A DNA stretch of 64,000 nucleotides from Tubiluchus corallicola (taxonomy: Eukaryota > Priapulida > Priapulimorpha > Priapulimorphida > Tubiluchidae), in NCBI GenBank assembly GCA_030141605.1, contig JAQGDQ010000032.1:662065-726064 (forward strand), read 5' to 3'. Under the pieces are notes generated by a model. It searched no databases, was not told the DNA's origin, and worked only from the letters and a program-made list of their open reading frames with translations. Below, one piece after another: positions 11,991 to 24,090 of this stretch. The position numbers were made by a program, and so were the translations under genes. The stretch's first letter is position 1; each line of letters opens with the position of its first letter.

Positions 11991-14394
11991 GTTGTCCGAC
12001 AGTCATGTGCTGGTGGTGCTGATGCAGGGGGAGGTAACTGGCGCGAGTATTTTACTGAGTTCAACCATTAGTTAACAGGGAGGACATCTGTTGTGATTTT
12101 GTTTTACTGAACCGTTGTAGTTCACTACTCTTTTCTACTAATGGCCACACTTGATTTTTGGTCTTGGCCATTCTCCCTACTGGTCTGGTTATACCAAACG
12201 GTCATAAAAATAAGCGTTTCTCTATTTTCTCGCTTAAACGCCGCTCCATTTACTTATTTATTTGCACGCTACTGTGAATGTAAATAAATTTGACTGGCCA
12301 GCCACTTTGTCTAGTATGCATAACAAGAGCTTTGTAGCTGGGTAAGGGAAGACGGATGGTTAGTCCCTTGCGAGCGCTCGTGAATGTGAAATTGCATGCG
12401 TGGCTTCTAATACGCAAAGTATCTTGAGGACATTAAGCGAACGCGGTATTCTTTGTGTTAGTTACCGTGCATTTTATGCATAAGGAAGTTAAACTTGTAG
12501 AATTTAAATTAGCTTACTAATCGTTTCAGTGCCGTTCATAGTGTGAGACTGAGTTGCGAGATTGACATCTCGTGCCTAGCTTCGCTGAGATAGGCCATTG
12601 TAACATTAAACTGTTTTTGTTAAACATTTGTTTCTGCGTTTTAGTTGTTGTACATAATGCTTGCAAATTAGCCATTGTAATGACTTGACTACCTGATTCC
12701 TCCTTTCACTCACTATTCTTTAACGTTTTGAAAACTGTGTATGTCAGAGACAAATCCCGAAATGGTTCAGTATTAATCGTCTTTATGGCTACAATTAGTA
12801 TGACTCGGTAATAATGTTGTTAAAATCTACTCGTTTTTTGCTGTTTGCTTCTCATTTGTAATTATTAGCGATCATACCGCTCAATCTAAGTTTCGAAGGT
12901 CAAATGTTCTGCTGTATTGCCGAAAAGTCGAGAGCGGTTTTATATGTAACATTTATATCAATCCTGGATCATTTTGGCGTCAGCTGATGAAACCTTGTCT
13001 GCAATTTCTTCCCCGCACGTTTCTAAAGTTCATTTTTATTCGCAAGTCTTAACATTCTTGTAAACATCTAATTCCGCGAGGACTGCACTGACACGCTGTT
13101 ATGTGCAGGCATGGTGAAGTAAGCTAGTCATTTACGTGCCCATTGGGATGGTCTAAATGAAGCAGACAGTTGCGAAATTGACTTGTCGTGTAGGGCTACA
13201 GTGAGGAATATAAAATTTAGCTTCGTATGTATACAGCATTCAGCCTTCAGATATTGTGTAGTAAATGCAGCTCTCTGCGCGAAGCTCGGGTTTTACAGTT
13301 TGATCGAAGAGAACTCGGCTTCGCGAATCTATTTTTTGGTTTGGTTTATCGCAGCTGGTTGAAGAAATACTTCTGGTCTGAGTTCATCCATGTTTGGCAT
13401 GTCTTGTCTGACTAGAAATGTAATAATGTTTTCTTACTCTTTCATTTTTTCGTCTAGTTTGCTGTCATAGCCATCGTGGGAGAAATGTAACTGGCCTGTG
13501 TGAATGTTTGTGATGCGTTGATGCTACGCATTATTCAACTTTCAAAATCTTTTGCTTTCCAGAGGTCATCTCATAGAGTCAGACTTGAATGAATTATGGA
13601 ATCCTAAAAAGACACTTTGTTCCCTCGCCATACATATGCCCTTTACCAGTTAGGCAAAGAGATATTGGTTATAGTATCTGTCTTACTATGAACGATTCGG
13701 ATTATAGTGTTATCCAGAAACGTTCTGTATCCAGCGAAGAACTAATGAAAGTTGCAGTCTTCCAGCTTTACTAACGGTAACTACCTGTAAAATCCACCTT
13801 TGAAGGTTATGGTACGTTCAGTGTTGTTGCCATTAATGTGTGAACAAGCCTTAAAGAACTGATCTGCTTAAGATTGCACACGAGTCCGCTTCTTTTTCTA
13901 CTTTCTGGCTATCTACAATACATTTCGCTTCTGTTAGAGTAATTGAATCTTTATGGTATCGCGTCTTAATAGCAGCAGCTGTAAGCGGGTGTAAGTTACT
14001 ACAGGCGCTATACTATAAGGATGGAGCTAATTCGTGAAACGTAGAGTGCAGTCTCCAGGATAGAAAGGAATAAGTTAAAACCTAAATCCGCATATTTGTT
14101 ACTACCTTTTCTGAACATTGCAGAACTCAATGTGGGATTTAATTAACTAGTCGTGAATGCAAATTTATCGTTGCAAACCAAACCAGAATAAATGCTACAA
14201 AATAAGTGATCAAGCGTTAAGTTGAATTTTTTGTTTACTATAAAACGGTATTTTTATGAGCACATGATTAGCAAATGAATTAAAGGAAAACCGATCCAAT
14301 GTTAAATCATTGCTTAAAATGATCCAACGCATAAAATATTGAAAGATAAAATTTCGTTTTTTAAAATTAACTTTTTAACTGAAAGAGTTAGTTC

Positions 14395-14815
14395 TCCTCT
14401 GTTACGCGCATTTCGTTACTTGCTGATTAGATCATCTGCGAAACGCATTGCCTAAAAAATAGGCATTGTACCGCTCAGTTTAGTTGTGACGTGTCATACA
14501 CTTGTGATGAAATCGCCAATTGGCAGCAGTGTATTGGCAAGCTTGGAATTTAGATTTTTGAACTTCAAACTTCTGGAGCTGATGTGACTCCTATTCAATG
14601 CTGTACAGTGGCACTGTATTTCAATTTTCGCTTTTGTAAACCCCTGTAAAAGGCTCGCGGAATGTTTTTGCCGTTTAAAAAAATTGTTCCCATAACGACG
14701 TCATCATCAGCTGTGTTCACCAGTGGTTAATTATCTTTCTATACTAATATTTTGTTATCAGGAATGCTTCAGCATTTTTATATGGGTGCTAAAATTTATA
14801 TTTTTAGATAATTTA
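14395..14815 (+). repeat. Dispersed repeat family 3, copy 1
   Basis: Shares a run of diverged blocks, in the same order, with 38925-39275: TTACGCGCATTTCGTTACTT, then CAGTGGCACTGTATTTCAAT, GCTCGCGGAATGTTTTTGCC and GACGTCATCATCAGCTGTG, with similar sequence into an AT-rich 3' part. No coding capacity or terminal inverted repeats were recognised. Confidence 0.55.
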
Positions 14816-15876
14816 CTGTACTTTAAAATCAGGTAGAATATTAAAAATCACCCGGTTTTTCTTTAACTGAAACCCATTTACTAGCCAACATTTAAATTGG
14901 CCCAATCAGTGTTTTTGTTATAATACATGTTAATTTTGTGTGTGACGTTATTGTATAAATGTACCCTGCAACACATACGTTGGTCATGTTATGACATAAT
15001 TTAATGTTCTGTGTTCTGTGTTCTTACTCTTCAGCGCGACAAATTTTTTTATTTCCCACAAAGTTTCAGTTTCAGCATATATTTATATATAGGCCTGTAT
15101 GTTTCATTGTGCTCAATAAGTAATCTCGCATCTCAGCTTTTCGTAATCTTAGTCAATCAATTTTAGTAATCTTGGAAACAATATTGCTTTGCCGGCTTTT
15201 GCGATTCGTGAAGGAAACTAATTAAAAGGGGCGGTTTTATTGGTCCCCGAGGTCCCACTCAATGGAATATTGGAATCCAGCAGCTTAGAAGCCCGGAAAA
15301 TGTCAGCTATTCTTTGAGTAATCGAACAATGTTGACAATGTATTTTAGTTGCTGAATTGTTTACACTACACTACATTAGACTTCCAGCCTTCCAATTGTT
15401 TCTATGATTGTTACACCCCCTATGTTTGCAGCAATGAAATTTTAGTTGACTGAGCCATTAAAGCTGTTAATTGGTCATTCCTTTTCTCAGTTTTGTTTGA
15501 TATTAATGTCAGAATCTGACTTTCGTGTTTAAGTAATAAATAGGCTAACTCTTTCGTTAAAGTTGCATATGATAATTTATATGGTAGGCATATCATTTTT
15601 TGTTTAAAAGTGTTAGTTTCAATCTAAATTCATGATTCTGATTGCAGTTTTTTTGCATTTTGTCATTTTGTCAATACAGAGAGACACTATAAAACGTCGT
15701 TGATTTGTTAACAAATTTTACTTTTTAGTAAAGTTAACGATTTTCAAGTTCGCCATACTTCTGTTTCAGAGTTTTGGGAAAATTTCTCGAATAGCATAAT
15801 GTAGTGTCCGTGAACCAGTTTTTCCTGTGAGTTTGACGCCCCTTTCCGGTAGAAGTATGTATATAGCGTACTGGTC

Positions 15877-16353
15877 AACCTTCTTGGAAGTTAGGCTTAT
15901 TTCAATGTTCCTGAAAAATGTTAGGATTTAATAATAAAAGTGCGATAAGCGCCTCGTGTGATTAGTAAAATCACTTCAAAGTAACGCTCATTTTTCCACC
16001 AGTGACGTCGTTCATCGGCTGAAGAAACTGTCAATTTCTGTCAAAAGTATAAGTTTTTACAAAAAATTAGATATCCAATTTTGTGATATTTTTGCATGAA
16101 CATTAGATAAGTTTGAATTAGTTTAAGCAGTGCACGCTTACTGAAAGCCACGATGCGCTTACGAAAAGTCATGAAGTCAGCCGGTTACGTCGTAATTTTC
16201 AAGTGAATGGCGGCTACCGTCGCACCTCAAAATTTCTACACAGCAGTAGTACAAAATAACTTTGTGCTTTATAGGCAGTTTTTTGCCAATTTCCTTGTTA
16301 TATTTGTCTAAACAATGAAATAAACCCAGCCTGCTAAGTGATTTGTCATTTAC
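15877..16353 (+). repeat. Dispersed repeat family 1, copy A
   Basis: About 480 bases that recur at 34025-34542 (inverted) and 35600-36098 (direct). Shared blocks in order include GTTAGGCTTATTTCAATG, CGCCTCGTGTGATTAGTAAA, TCATCGGCTGAAGAAA, TTTTTACAAAAAATTAGATA, TTTGAATTAGTTTAAGC and a final GCTAAGTGATTTGTC. No open frame or clear terminal inverted repeat is visible, so it is probably a non-autonomous element of unknown class. Confidence 0.75.
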
Positions 16354-16989
16354 TTTTGTTCTCTATATGTATAATAGTATGGCAGCTCATAGTTGATGTA
16401 CACATTGCACTACCGAAGAATTTCATGTAAAGAAAACCGCACAATCTCACATTGCGTTCTCGAACTTTCGAAAAATGCGTTACAGAAAGTTATGAAAAAA
16501 ATTAAACAAAAAATTAAACAAATCCTGCTGTGTAATTAATCTGGCAAGAAAATTGCAGGCCCTGTGAAGTTCGTTTTTTACTTGACTATTTTTAGTCAGT
16601 TCTTATGAATAATACAATGTACACCTCATAGAGCATGGCAACTGGTAATAATTATACTATTTTGTGAAATAGGAAAATCCACCAAGCGAACGCGATTAAT
16701 AATGTTAATTAAAGAAACAATTATTATCTATCGAAACGGCAATGTAAAAATGTAGTAGGAAATTATAAAACCATGAGGGATATGTTTTTTGTAACTGCTG
16801 TTCTCTTTTTAGAGCATTATAGATTAGGTCAACGGGTGATCAACAATATAATGCCTTAAAATATGCGCTGTGGAATTTAATTACGCCAATATTTCTTAGC
16901 TCTTTTTTCATTAGATCATACAGTGAATAGCAACAGAAATTTTTTATCGATCCCCATGATATCTGTGTGCGCCTCAGTTAAAATTCATC

Positions 16990-17510
16990 ATAATTATTCA
17001 CATTTTTTTTATTGTTCAAAGGATGTAAAACGTACGCTGTTTAAGTCGTATTGTTCGTCATTTTATTGTTCCAGTATCTGGATAAATATTACTTGTACAA
17101 CTTTAATAAGCTAAAGTCTGCTTACTACACAGCTATCGCAAAATTCTTCAAATATAGACATGGTACTCGAGCTTCTCCTATCTGTGTAGAAAATGATATT
17201 AATCATTTTAAAGTTATTTTGCGTAAATGTAGGCATGTTTTAAACTCTAGTAATTGTTTATTAAAGCACGTAATTTACAATACATGTAATTTACAATAGT
17301 GATGTTTTATATGCTCTAACATTTTTGCCTATTGGAATGTAATTTTAGTGTATTTTTATAAATATTTTAATTAATTTCTCTTCTTATACTTTCTGTAAAT
17401 TGTAAATTTATGTTTTTATAATTAGTTTTTTTAGTAATTATCCTATTCTTATGGCTTAAGACTAGGTCTACGAGCTAAAATAAATAAAATAATAATAATA
17501 ACATTTTTCT
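16990..17510 (+). mobile_element. LINE remnant: 3' end with C-terminal ORF tail
   Basis: A frame from about 17040 to 17296 reads KLKSAYYTAIAKFFKYRHG and then PICVENDINHFKVILRKC, the pattern of the region after the reverse transcriptase in CR1/L2-like LINE proteins. It is followed by a short AT-rich 3' end that finishes with AAATAAATAAAATAATAATAATA (about 17479-17500), a typical simple-repeat tail. The 5' part is absent, which is usual for truncated LINE insertions. Clade assignment is an inference. Confidence 0.6.
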
Positions 17511-18054
17511 AGCATTGTGTTTTTTATGTTTCACAGTATGTTTTTATGATATGGATTAATATTAATTTCGCTACTTTGAGCTCTAATAATCTTGTTTGCT
17601 CCCAGGAAACGATTCCAGGCACGTGGCATATGGAGTTGATAAAAACTTGGCTTCAGAGTAGGTTATTTTGGCCCTGCCTGCCACGCACATGCGCACGTTT
17701 GCTGGTTTCACGATTAGGTCCAAAGACAACGTTATTGGTTATAAGAAGTCTTTTACAATGAACTTTCTAACAATGACTTTAACCCTGAAACGCTAAAAAA
17801 TCACCGATCATAATGGTTCAGTATCCATGCTTCTGCAATAGACTATAGGGCGATTTTCGAAATCTTTCAAAAGAATGGGATGACTTAAGCGGTGTTTATG
17901 ATACCCCTTTATTGTGTCACCATTTTGTCATCATCGTCATCACCATCACCGTCTTCATAACCATCTTAAAACGATCATTGCCATTTCTGAAAATTACTAA
18001 AACATTACTTATGGATAATTATTATTTTTAATTAAATTTTGATACACTTGAATG

Positions 18055-18415
18055 ACATAGAATGTGAAAAAGTTTTGATGCAGTCTGGATTTGAACTAGG
18101 GATCTTCTGTCTAACAAGGAACTCTAGACCACTTGGCAATTGTATTTCCCTGTTATTCAACTTTTGTCCCTATAGTTGATTTTCCAGTTTTTTTCACATT
18201 TCCTGCTTTTCAAGTTTTCACATTAAAATGTCTCATCATTAGACCATCACATAGAATTGCCGGGTAATTTGGTGATCCATTACAATTGAATTAAACATTT
18301 ATCATGGATGGTGTATGAGGGATCTGTAATGTGTACTAGTCATGACGTTAGACTTGTAATCTGAAGGTTTCTGACTAAATCTAAAATCAGTGCCGACTTT
18401 TTCACATTTCCTTCT
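18055..18415. mobile_element. Foldback element with tRNA-like (SINE) arms, copy 1
   Basis: The left arm on the minus strand contains CCAAGTGGTCTAGAG and, after about 25 bases, AGTTCAAATCC, which resemble the A and B boxes of a tRNA-derived pol III promoter, followed by TTTTTCACATT. The right arm (about 18310-18410), on the plus strand, contains the related TTAGACTTGTAATCTGAAGG and ends with GACTTTTTCACATTTCC. The two arms therefore face each other. The same design occurs at 60416-60729. Confidence 0.5.
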
Positions 18416-18975
18416 TTTTAGTCAATTTTGATAATGGATTACTATAATTATTAGTAAGTTTGTCATTTAGAGAAATACATTAATACATGTTTGAGCGTTA
18501 ATCTAAATCTGGTTAGATGGAAACACGGGGTTTTGTAAACTATACCGGTTTTATTTCAGTTCCTTATAGAAGTAATTCATCCGCGCCAGCTAAACACATT
18601 AGCGCACACATGTGGCTACTATTTAATGGGAATTTGGCCAAAGTGGTAACCAAATTTTTATGCTTCGGTTAAACGAGTTTAGTAAACACATGATGTGCAG
18701 AGAAGCCCTCCTCGCGTAGATGGAGTAAAGATAAAGAATTTAGTGGCGTCTATAGCGTCTCTCTGGAATTTGTTATGGGTTCAGATTCAGCTATGATAGT
18801 TGCAATCATAACTAATGGCGATAATGGCGGTATCTCCAAAGTAGTACGAAACCTATTTCTAACTTTCTTTTCCACTCCTTCATTTTCTCATTCTGTCCTT
18901 CATTCTTTCGCTCACCTCTCTCGTTCTCTATCTGTTTCTCTCCAGTTCTCTTTTCTCTCTCTCTTTCTCTCCTAT

Positions 18976-18980
<5 letters not shown>

Positions 18981-19068
<88 letters not shown>
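18981..19068. repeat. (CT)n microsatellite
   Basis: An almost perfect CT run of nearly 90 bases with one CC interruption, within a wider pyrimidine-rich tract (about 18860-19110). Open frames through it encode only Ser-Leu or Arg-Glu repeats and are artefacts. Confidence 0.95.
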
Positions 19069-19774
19069 GTTTTTTCTCTTTTTGCTTTCCATTCCCTCTT
19101 TTTCTTTTTTACTCATTGTGACACTCTGTCATTCTTTATTTGTATCTAGTTATCAGTCTATGAAAGCCTTTCTATTCTATCTGTCTAGCTGCCTGTTATT
19201 TTTTAAAATGATTTTTAAAATACTGGCAATGTTGGGTTTTGCCGCAGACGCCTGAAATTCATAATCTCAAAATATGGCAAAGAACACTTAAATTTGCAAA
19301 TCATTTTTCATCACACTATAAAGTTGTATACTGTGTTTCATGCTTGCCTGTAAGTTGGTATTGGTATCCAAATTTATGATGGTTACGATGACGATACAAT
19401 TAGTAGACATCATTTCCTCAATAGAAATGCAATTTAAAAACAGTAACACCATAATCTGTAATCAGTCAGAGTTGTCATCATTCATCAATTAGGACTGTAT
19501 ACTTTCGTTCAATAAGATGCTCAGTGAAACTGCCATGAATGAATACATTAAACATCAGTTGCATTAATCAGTTGTCAGTGTTTATGGTGTGGTGTGCATT
19601 GGTTCTGTGTAACTTTAGAAAAAAGTTGGATAGTTATTATAAAGTGTGTTCTACTTCTGTGTCTCAAAAAATAAATGTTGGCAAGGTAAGCAGGACCTTC
19701 TTAAGTATTTGTGTTCATTGAATTGATGCAAAACCATGTCCACGTGAAAGTGAATCTATTTTCTTTCATTTTAG

Positions 19775-21741
19775 GCACAATATGGGTGACTGACATTGAC
19801 CATCTATTCAATGATGATGTTGTCGACACGTACAACTACTCTGCTTATACAAGAACCGAAACACTTCCTCATCTTGTCACATCAGTTGATGTCATGGGCG
19901 CATCCCTGGAATTTGCAAACTTTGGATTTGCACTGCTTGTCTTGGGCGTACGATATCCGGCAGTCTTTTGGTTCACTAATAAAGTCTTCAGTATGTTGTT
20001 TTCAGGTTACGCGATTCTCAGCACCATCTACCAAATGATATCATTCTCTGGCTTCTGCATTATGTATAAAATTCAAGCATATGGTGTCCGTAGTATCATT
20101 GATGACCGTCAACTGATTTTGGGCGGTGGGGCGACTACATTACTTTACATTTTTGGAAGTATACTGGTTTTTTTCTCACCCGTGTTAATCTTCTGGCATG
20201 GGATTCTAAAGTATGGACACAACCTTACTGTGGAAAGAGAAAGGCTAAGCGTGGTTAATGAAGGTCGTTCATCCCATGGCTACATGCCTCATTTAATGGC
20301 CATGGCTATGCTAGTATTAGCTACCGCATGCAAAGGCCCTTTAGTATACGATCATTTAGTAGTTTATAGCAAGATACCTTCCTATGTAATTGGTGTGAGT
20401 ATAATTTGTGACATATGTTACCTTTTATTATGGATTGTATTTTGGTTTGTGCTAACCATTAGAAGAAATTGGAAGTTTCACATTGAGTTTGCAGAAATGC
20501 CAAAGAAAAGTCCAAATTCATTAATTAGTGGCAAAAGCATAGAAAAGACAAACTTACTAGGCTCAGAAAGCCCAGATTTAAGAGATCCAGAAAAAAGAAG
20601 TTTGCTGGGAATGTTACAGATTGGCAAAGATAACAATGAGATTTGGAAAAATTCATTGAAAAGAGCTGCAAGAGGTAGTATCAGTAGCACTAAGAAAAAC
20701 TTTGTCACCATGAGTGAAGATGAATCTGATAGACAATCTTCCCAAAATAGTGATAGGTGTAATAGTCGTGGCATATACATCAGTGGCCCAATTCAATCAG
20801 TATTTGACACAGTGCCTCTTGCACCAATCCCAAAGGATTATAACATCCTTCCAGCGATGCAAGACATGACTAATATCCCTCTTATGAAGCAGTTGGAAAC
20901 CTGCAAAGAAAATGAAGGAGACAGTGCTGTTAACAATTTTCTGAATGACATGACCTTTTGCAGACCAATGGATATCAAGTACATGTCATTGGATCGCTTG
21001 TACAATGTGAATCATACAAAGCACAAGCAAGAAGAAAGCTTGACAAGAAAGCTGCTTCAAAATCAGTGTTACCAAATGGATGAAGAGCATCCTGGGCACC
21101 ATTATTACAGAAGCTTGCGACATGGTCAACGTCGGAGTATGCCTCATTATTCTCGCAGCAGCCAAACTTTCAACTGCAACAGAAAGACTCGCCCGTCACT
21201 GCCTACAATGTTGAAGATGGGCTTTGACCTTCCACGCACACCATCACCATATCAGAACAACTGCTATTTAGCATCACAAAATGCCTCACTATTTGGGAGA
21301 AAACTGGGGAATATGCAAGACGAAGTTCAAGCAAGCGAAGTGTATGAGAGAAGGGTAAATTCGAACATGACGTCTTTTACAGACCGACCAGATTTTCCTA
21401 TTGATGACAGCATGGATTTTCCTAAATCTCCAGACCCTGATTACACAGAAATTGTAGAACAGATAGAAGAAGATGCCGAAGAGTCTGCAGAAGAAGAAGA
21501 AGCAAATGAAAATGACATGGATGCTGAAGCAAATGAAAAACCTTCTCCAAGTTTTAGTAGAGGTCGAAGGGATTCTGCCAATTATTCTTTGACTGATTCC
21601 AATGGAAATGAGTCAGACCACTATGGCTACAGTAATGTGCACCTCAGAGATGTTGACAACTATTGTCATCCCGGTGTCATTAGAAAACCTTCTCCGAGTG
21701 ATTCTAGTGGGAATTGTACATTGAATGACAATGACACTTAG
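19775..21741 (+). CDS. tinc: Tincar-like membrane protein, terminal coding exon
   Basis: The acceptor TTTCATTTTAG ends at 19774; the first two bases complete a Gly codon begun in exon 1, giving KLGTIWVTDIDHLF. The exon runs 655 codons to TAG (21739-21741), for 807 residues in total. Residues from about 193 to 378 hold five more membrane segments, making eight in all, the number known for Drosophila Tincar. VRYPAVFW and the closing WIVFWFVLTIRRNWKF also fit that family. The remaining 430 or so residues are a Ser-rich, presumably cytoplasmic tail with an acidic run (EQIEEDAEESAEEEE). Insect Tincar is expressed in cardiac and photoreceptor cells, but its biochemical role is unknown. AATAAA signals at 21798 and 22270 follow. 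Confidence 0.87.
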
Positions 21742-21797
21742 ATGAGCCCAAATTAGATTTACCAATTTAACGTCTTCAATTAGTTTCTACCGAGTGA

Positions 21798-21803
21798 AAT
21801 AAA
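21798..21803 (+). terminator. AATAAA poly(A) signal of the tincar-like gene
   Basis: A canonical AATAAA lies 57 bases after the stop codon. A second one at 22270-22275 (GGAATAAACG) could define a longer 3' UTR. Which is used cannot be told from sequence. Confidence 0.4.
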
Positions 21804-23604
21804 ATAAGTTATTCTTAAAAGGCAGCAGGTTGTCTTTGTACAGAAGCATAGATGAAAGTCACATTTCTACGTAATTTTGAAAATTATAATTGTTTTTTAA
21901 GTAGCATAATAATTATTTGCAATCCGGATTGCAAGATTATTGATGTCTGTATCAGACATGGATGAGCTAGTTTTGCATATATTTTTTTGCTGGGACCTTG
22001 CCATGTTTTTATTTTATTTATACATTTGTATTGTGTGCTAGTATGTTTTTTGAATATTTATTGCAACCGTTCTATGCTCACGTGCTCATGTTCTGTGTGT
22101 TTAAGTTATGATCTTGGCAGTGTAATGTCAGATTCACAAAATAAAAAATCTGTTTTGCAAGTAAAAGTATTGGTTTAAAAAATCTAACACAGTATGTCTC
22201 AATTTTCTTCAATTATAGTTTACATTTGTTTAATTGTTTCGAGAATTATTGTGTTACATTATTTCTTGGAATAAACGCAAAGAAGCTACAGTAAATTTGA
22301 AACTTTTATTGAAACCTCTACTGTTATAAAAAAACCTATCGTGGCTTCGTATATGTATATACATATGCATATAATTGTATGTATTTTATATCTGTTTGAA
22401 TGACATGTAATAACGTTATATGTGCACGCTGAAGAATGATGTTATATTTAATGTGTAATAAATTTTCAATTCCATAACTGCTTTGACATGTTCTTTCATG
22501 TACCTGGCTCTGATATTCGTAAATTGCCTACAATACCTGATGCACACTAGTACATTGCTCTGGACTAGCTGTTCACTTTTCCAGATTTCCTTCCTTATAC
22601 CCATTGTGTAAATCATCTTGCTCTTTGTTTAATATGCTAATTAACTCGCTGCATTCTGTTCTTGCAAGCACCAACATCACATTCGGTTCTTTAAAAGCAA
22701 GATGCCTTTTTGTTTCGGCTGCCCGTCTCAATGTGTTGAATTCGCAGCGTGAATTGGAGAGAAACGCATCGAAGAAAGGAATTCATGCGTAAGGTTAGAT
22801 CTATTGTGACAAAAATTTAATGCGAGTAATTTTAATGTTGAAATTCGGGTGCACATTATACGGTTTATATTGCTCAAGTAATATTTGTAGCTGTGATGTA
22901 AAAACTAAATGTCTTTATTTAGAAGGTGCACTCCAGTGGCCACCCCACAAGGCTTCATTACGAGAGTCGCCACGAGTTGCGGTTACCAAAGCTAACCAAA
23001 CACGAATGCGAAATTAATACAAGCTGCGCAAGGCGCTCATGTGGTCATACCAAACATATCTCTTTGTCAGCTACCCTGTCGGCATAACACCACAGGCATA
23101 AAAAACTAGGCAATCTAATCTCAAGTACACATCTGTTAAAGTTTTACAAAACGTTCTCATTTCTGAAGATCCCATCCCTTGATGGTGTCCATTTATGTAA
23201 CTTCATCCCTGCGCACACGTGCTCGCAAAACCAAGATGGCCAGACAAAAAAATCAGAACTATGATCACATATGGCCGAGTGAAATTCTTTAGTAACAATA
23301 AGAGATTCATTGCATTATCAGAAACAATAGTAATAAATAGTAAGGATGCAAATAGAGTCAAACTTCAATGTGTTGTTGGTGTTAGCGAATAAATTTCTTA
23401 AATTAACATATGCATTGTCCAAGGTTCAACATGAAGGACAGATGATAACAGTTCATCTTAGTGACGGATGTGGAAGTCCCTGTCGTGGGGTTTAGCATAA
23501 ATGAATTTCATGGTGGTTTTACAAATGACGTTCATCGTAAACTGCGTCCCATTTTAAGGACGGGCCAAACTCGTACCATGTGCGATTGTACACATTTTGA
23601 GAAT

Positions 23605-24090
23605 TAAAGTGTTACTTATTAGTCTTCTTCTTCCCAGCTTTTCCCTATGCGGGGTCGCCGTTGTGAATGAGTCTTCTCCACACATTCCTGTTGTTGACCA
23701 TCTCTTCATTTATGTTCTTCTCGCTAAGGTCTCCATTAATACATTCAATCCATCGCCGCTTGGGTCGTCATATTCTTCTATTTCCCAGCACTTGCATTTC
23801 CTGACCACCCTTCCCACGTGATCTTCACCGACTCTTCTTTTCAGGTGTCCATACCATCGCAATCTTGCGAGGCTTCCACTACTTTTACTGTTTCTCTGAT
23901 ATATTATTTCTAGTTTTATCCCTTCTTGTTATTCCCACCATCCATCTCAACATCCTCATCTCCACCACATCCATTTTCTTCTCTTCGGTCTTCTTTAGAG
24001 AAGCTGCTTCCAGCCCATAGATTAGAGCGGGTCTGACCACTTCTTTGTGGACTTTACCTTTAAGTCTCACCGACTCATTCAGTGTACTCT
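23605..24090 (-). mobile_element. LINE remnant: end of reverse-transcriptase ORF
   Basis: On the minus strand 24070-23885 reads RLKGKVHKEVVRPALIYG, then KKTEEKKMDVVEMRMLRWM, a well-known pattern of the C-terminal reverse-transcriptase region of animal LINEs. After frameshifts it continues as LRWYGHLKRRVGEDHVGRVV, and at 23690-23610 as LSEKNINEEMVNNRNVWRRL and NGDPA, the standard protein end of this LINE type. Several frameshifts and stops show it is dead. The clade (RTE-, CR1- or Jockey-like) cannot be fixed by eye. Confidence 0.8.

Larger units (their letters stand above)
9748..19774 (+). other. Tincar-like gene, 10-kb intron rich in repeats
   Basis: Bounded by GTAAGA at 9748 and TTTTAG at 19774. 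It contains no exon I can support but holds a long-armed inverted-repeat element (9757-10165), a degenerate minisatellite with GGT tract (11757-11990), dispersed repeats (14395-14815; 15877-16353), a LINE tail (about 16990-17510), a foldback SINE-like element (18055-18415) and a CT microsatellite (18981-19068). Confidence 0.75.

Noticed and set aside
18775-19149. 124-codon Ser/Leu-rich frame and its Arg/Glu shadow
   Set aside because: Almost entirely the CT microsatellite; no domain, and it lies within the tincar intron.
19796-20038. 80-codon plus-strand frame inside the tincar terminal exon
   Set aside because: Out-of-frame shadow of the 655-codon coding exon.
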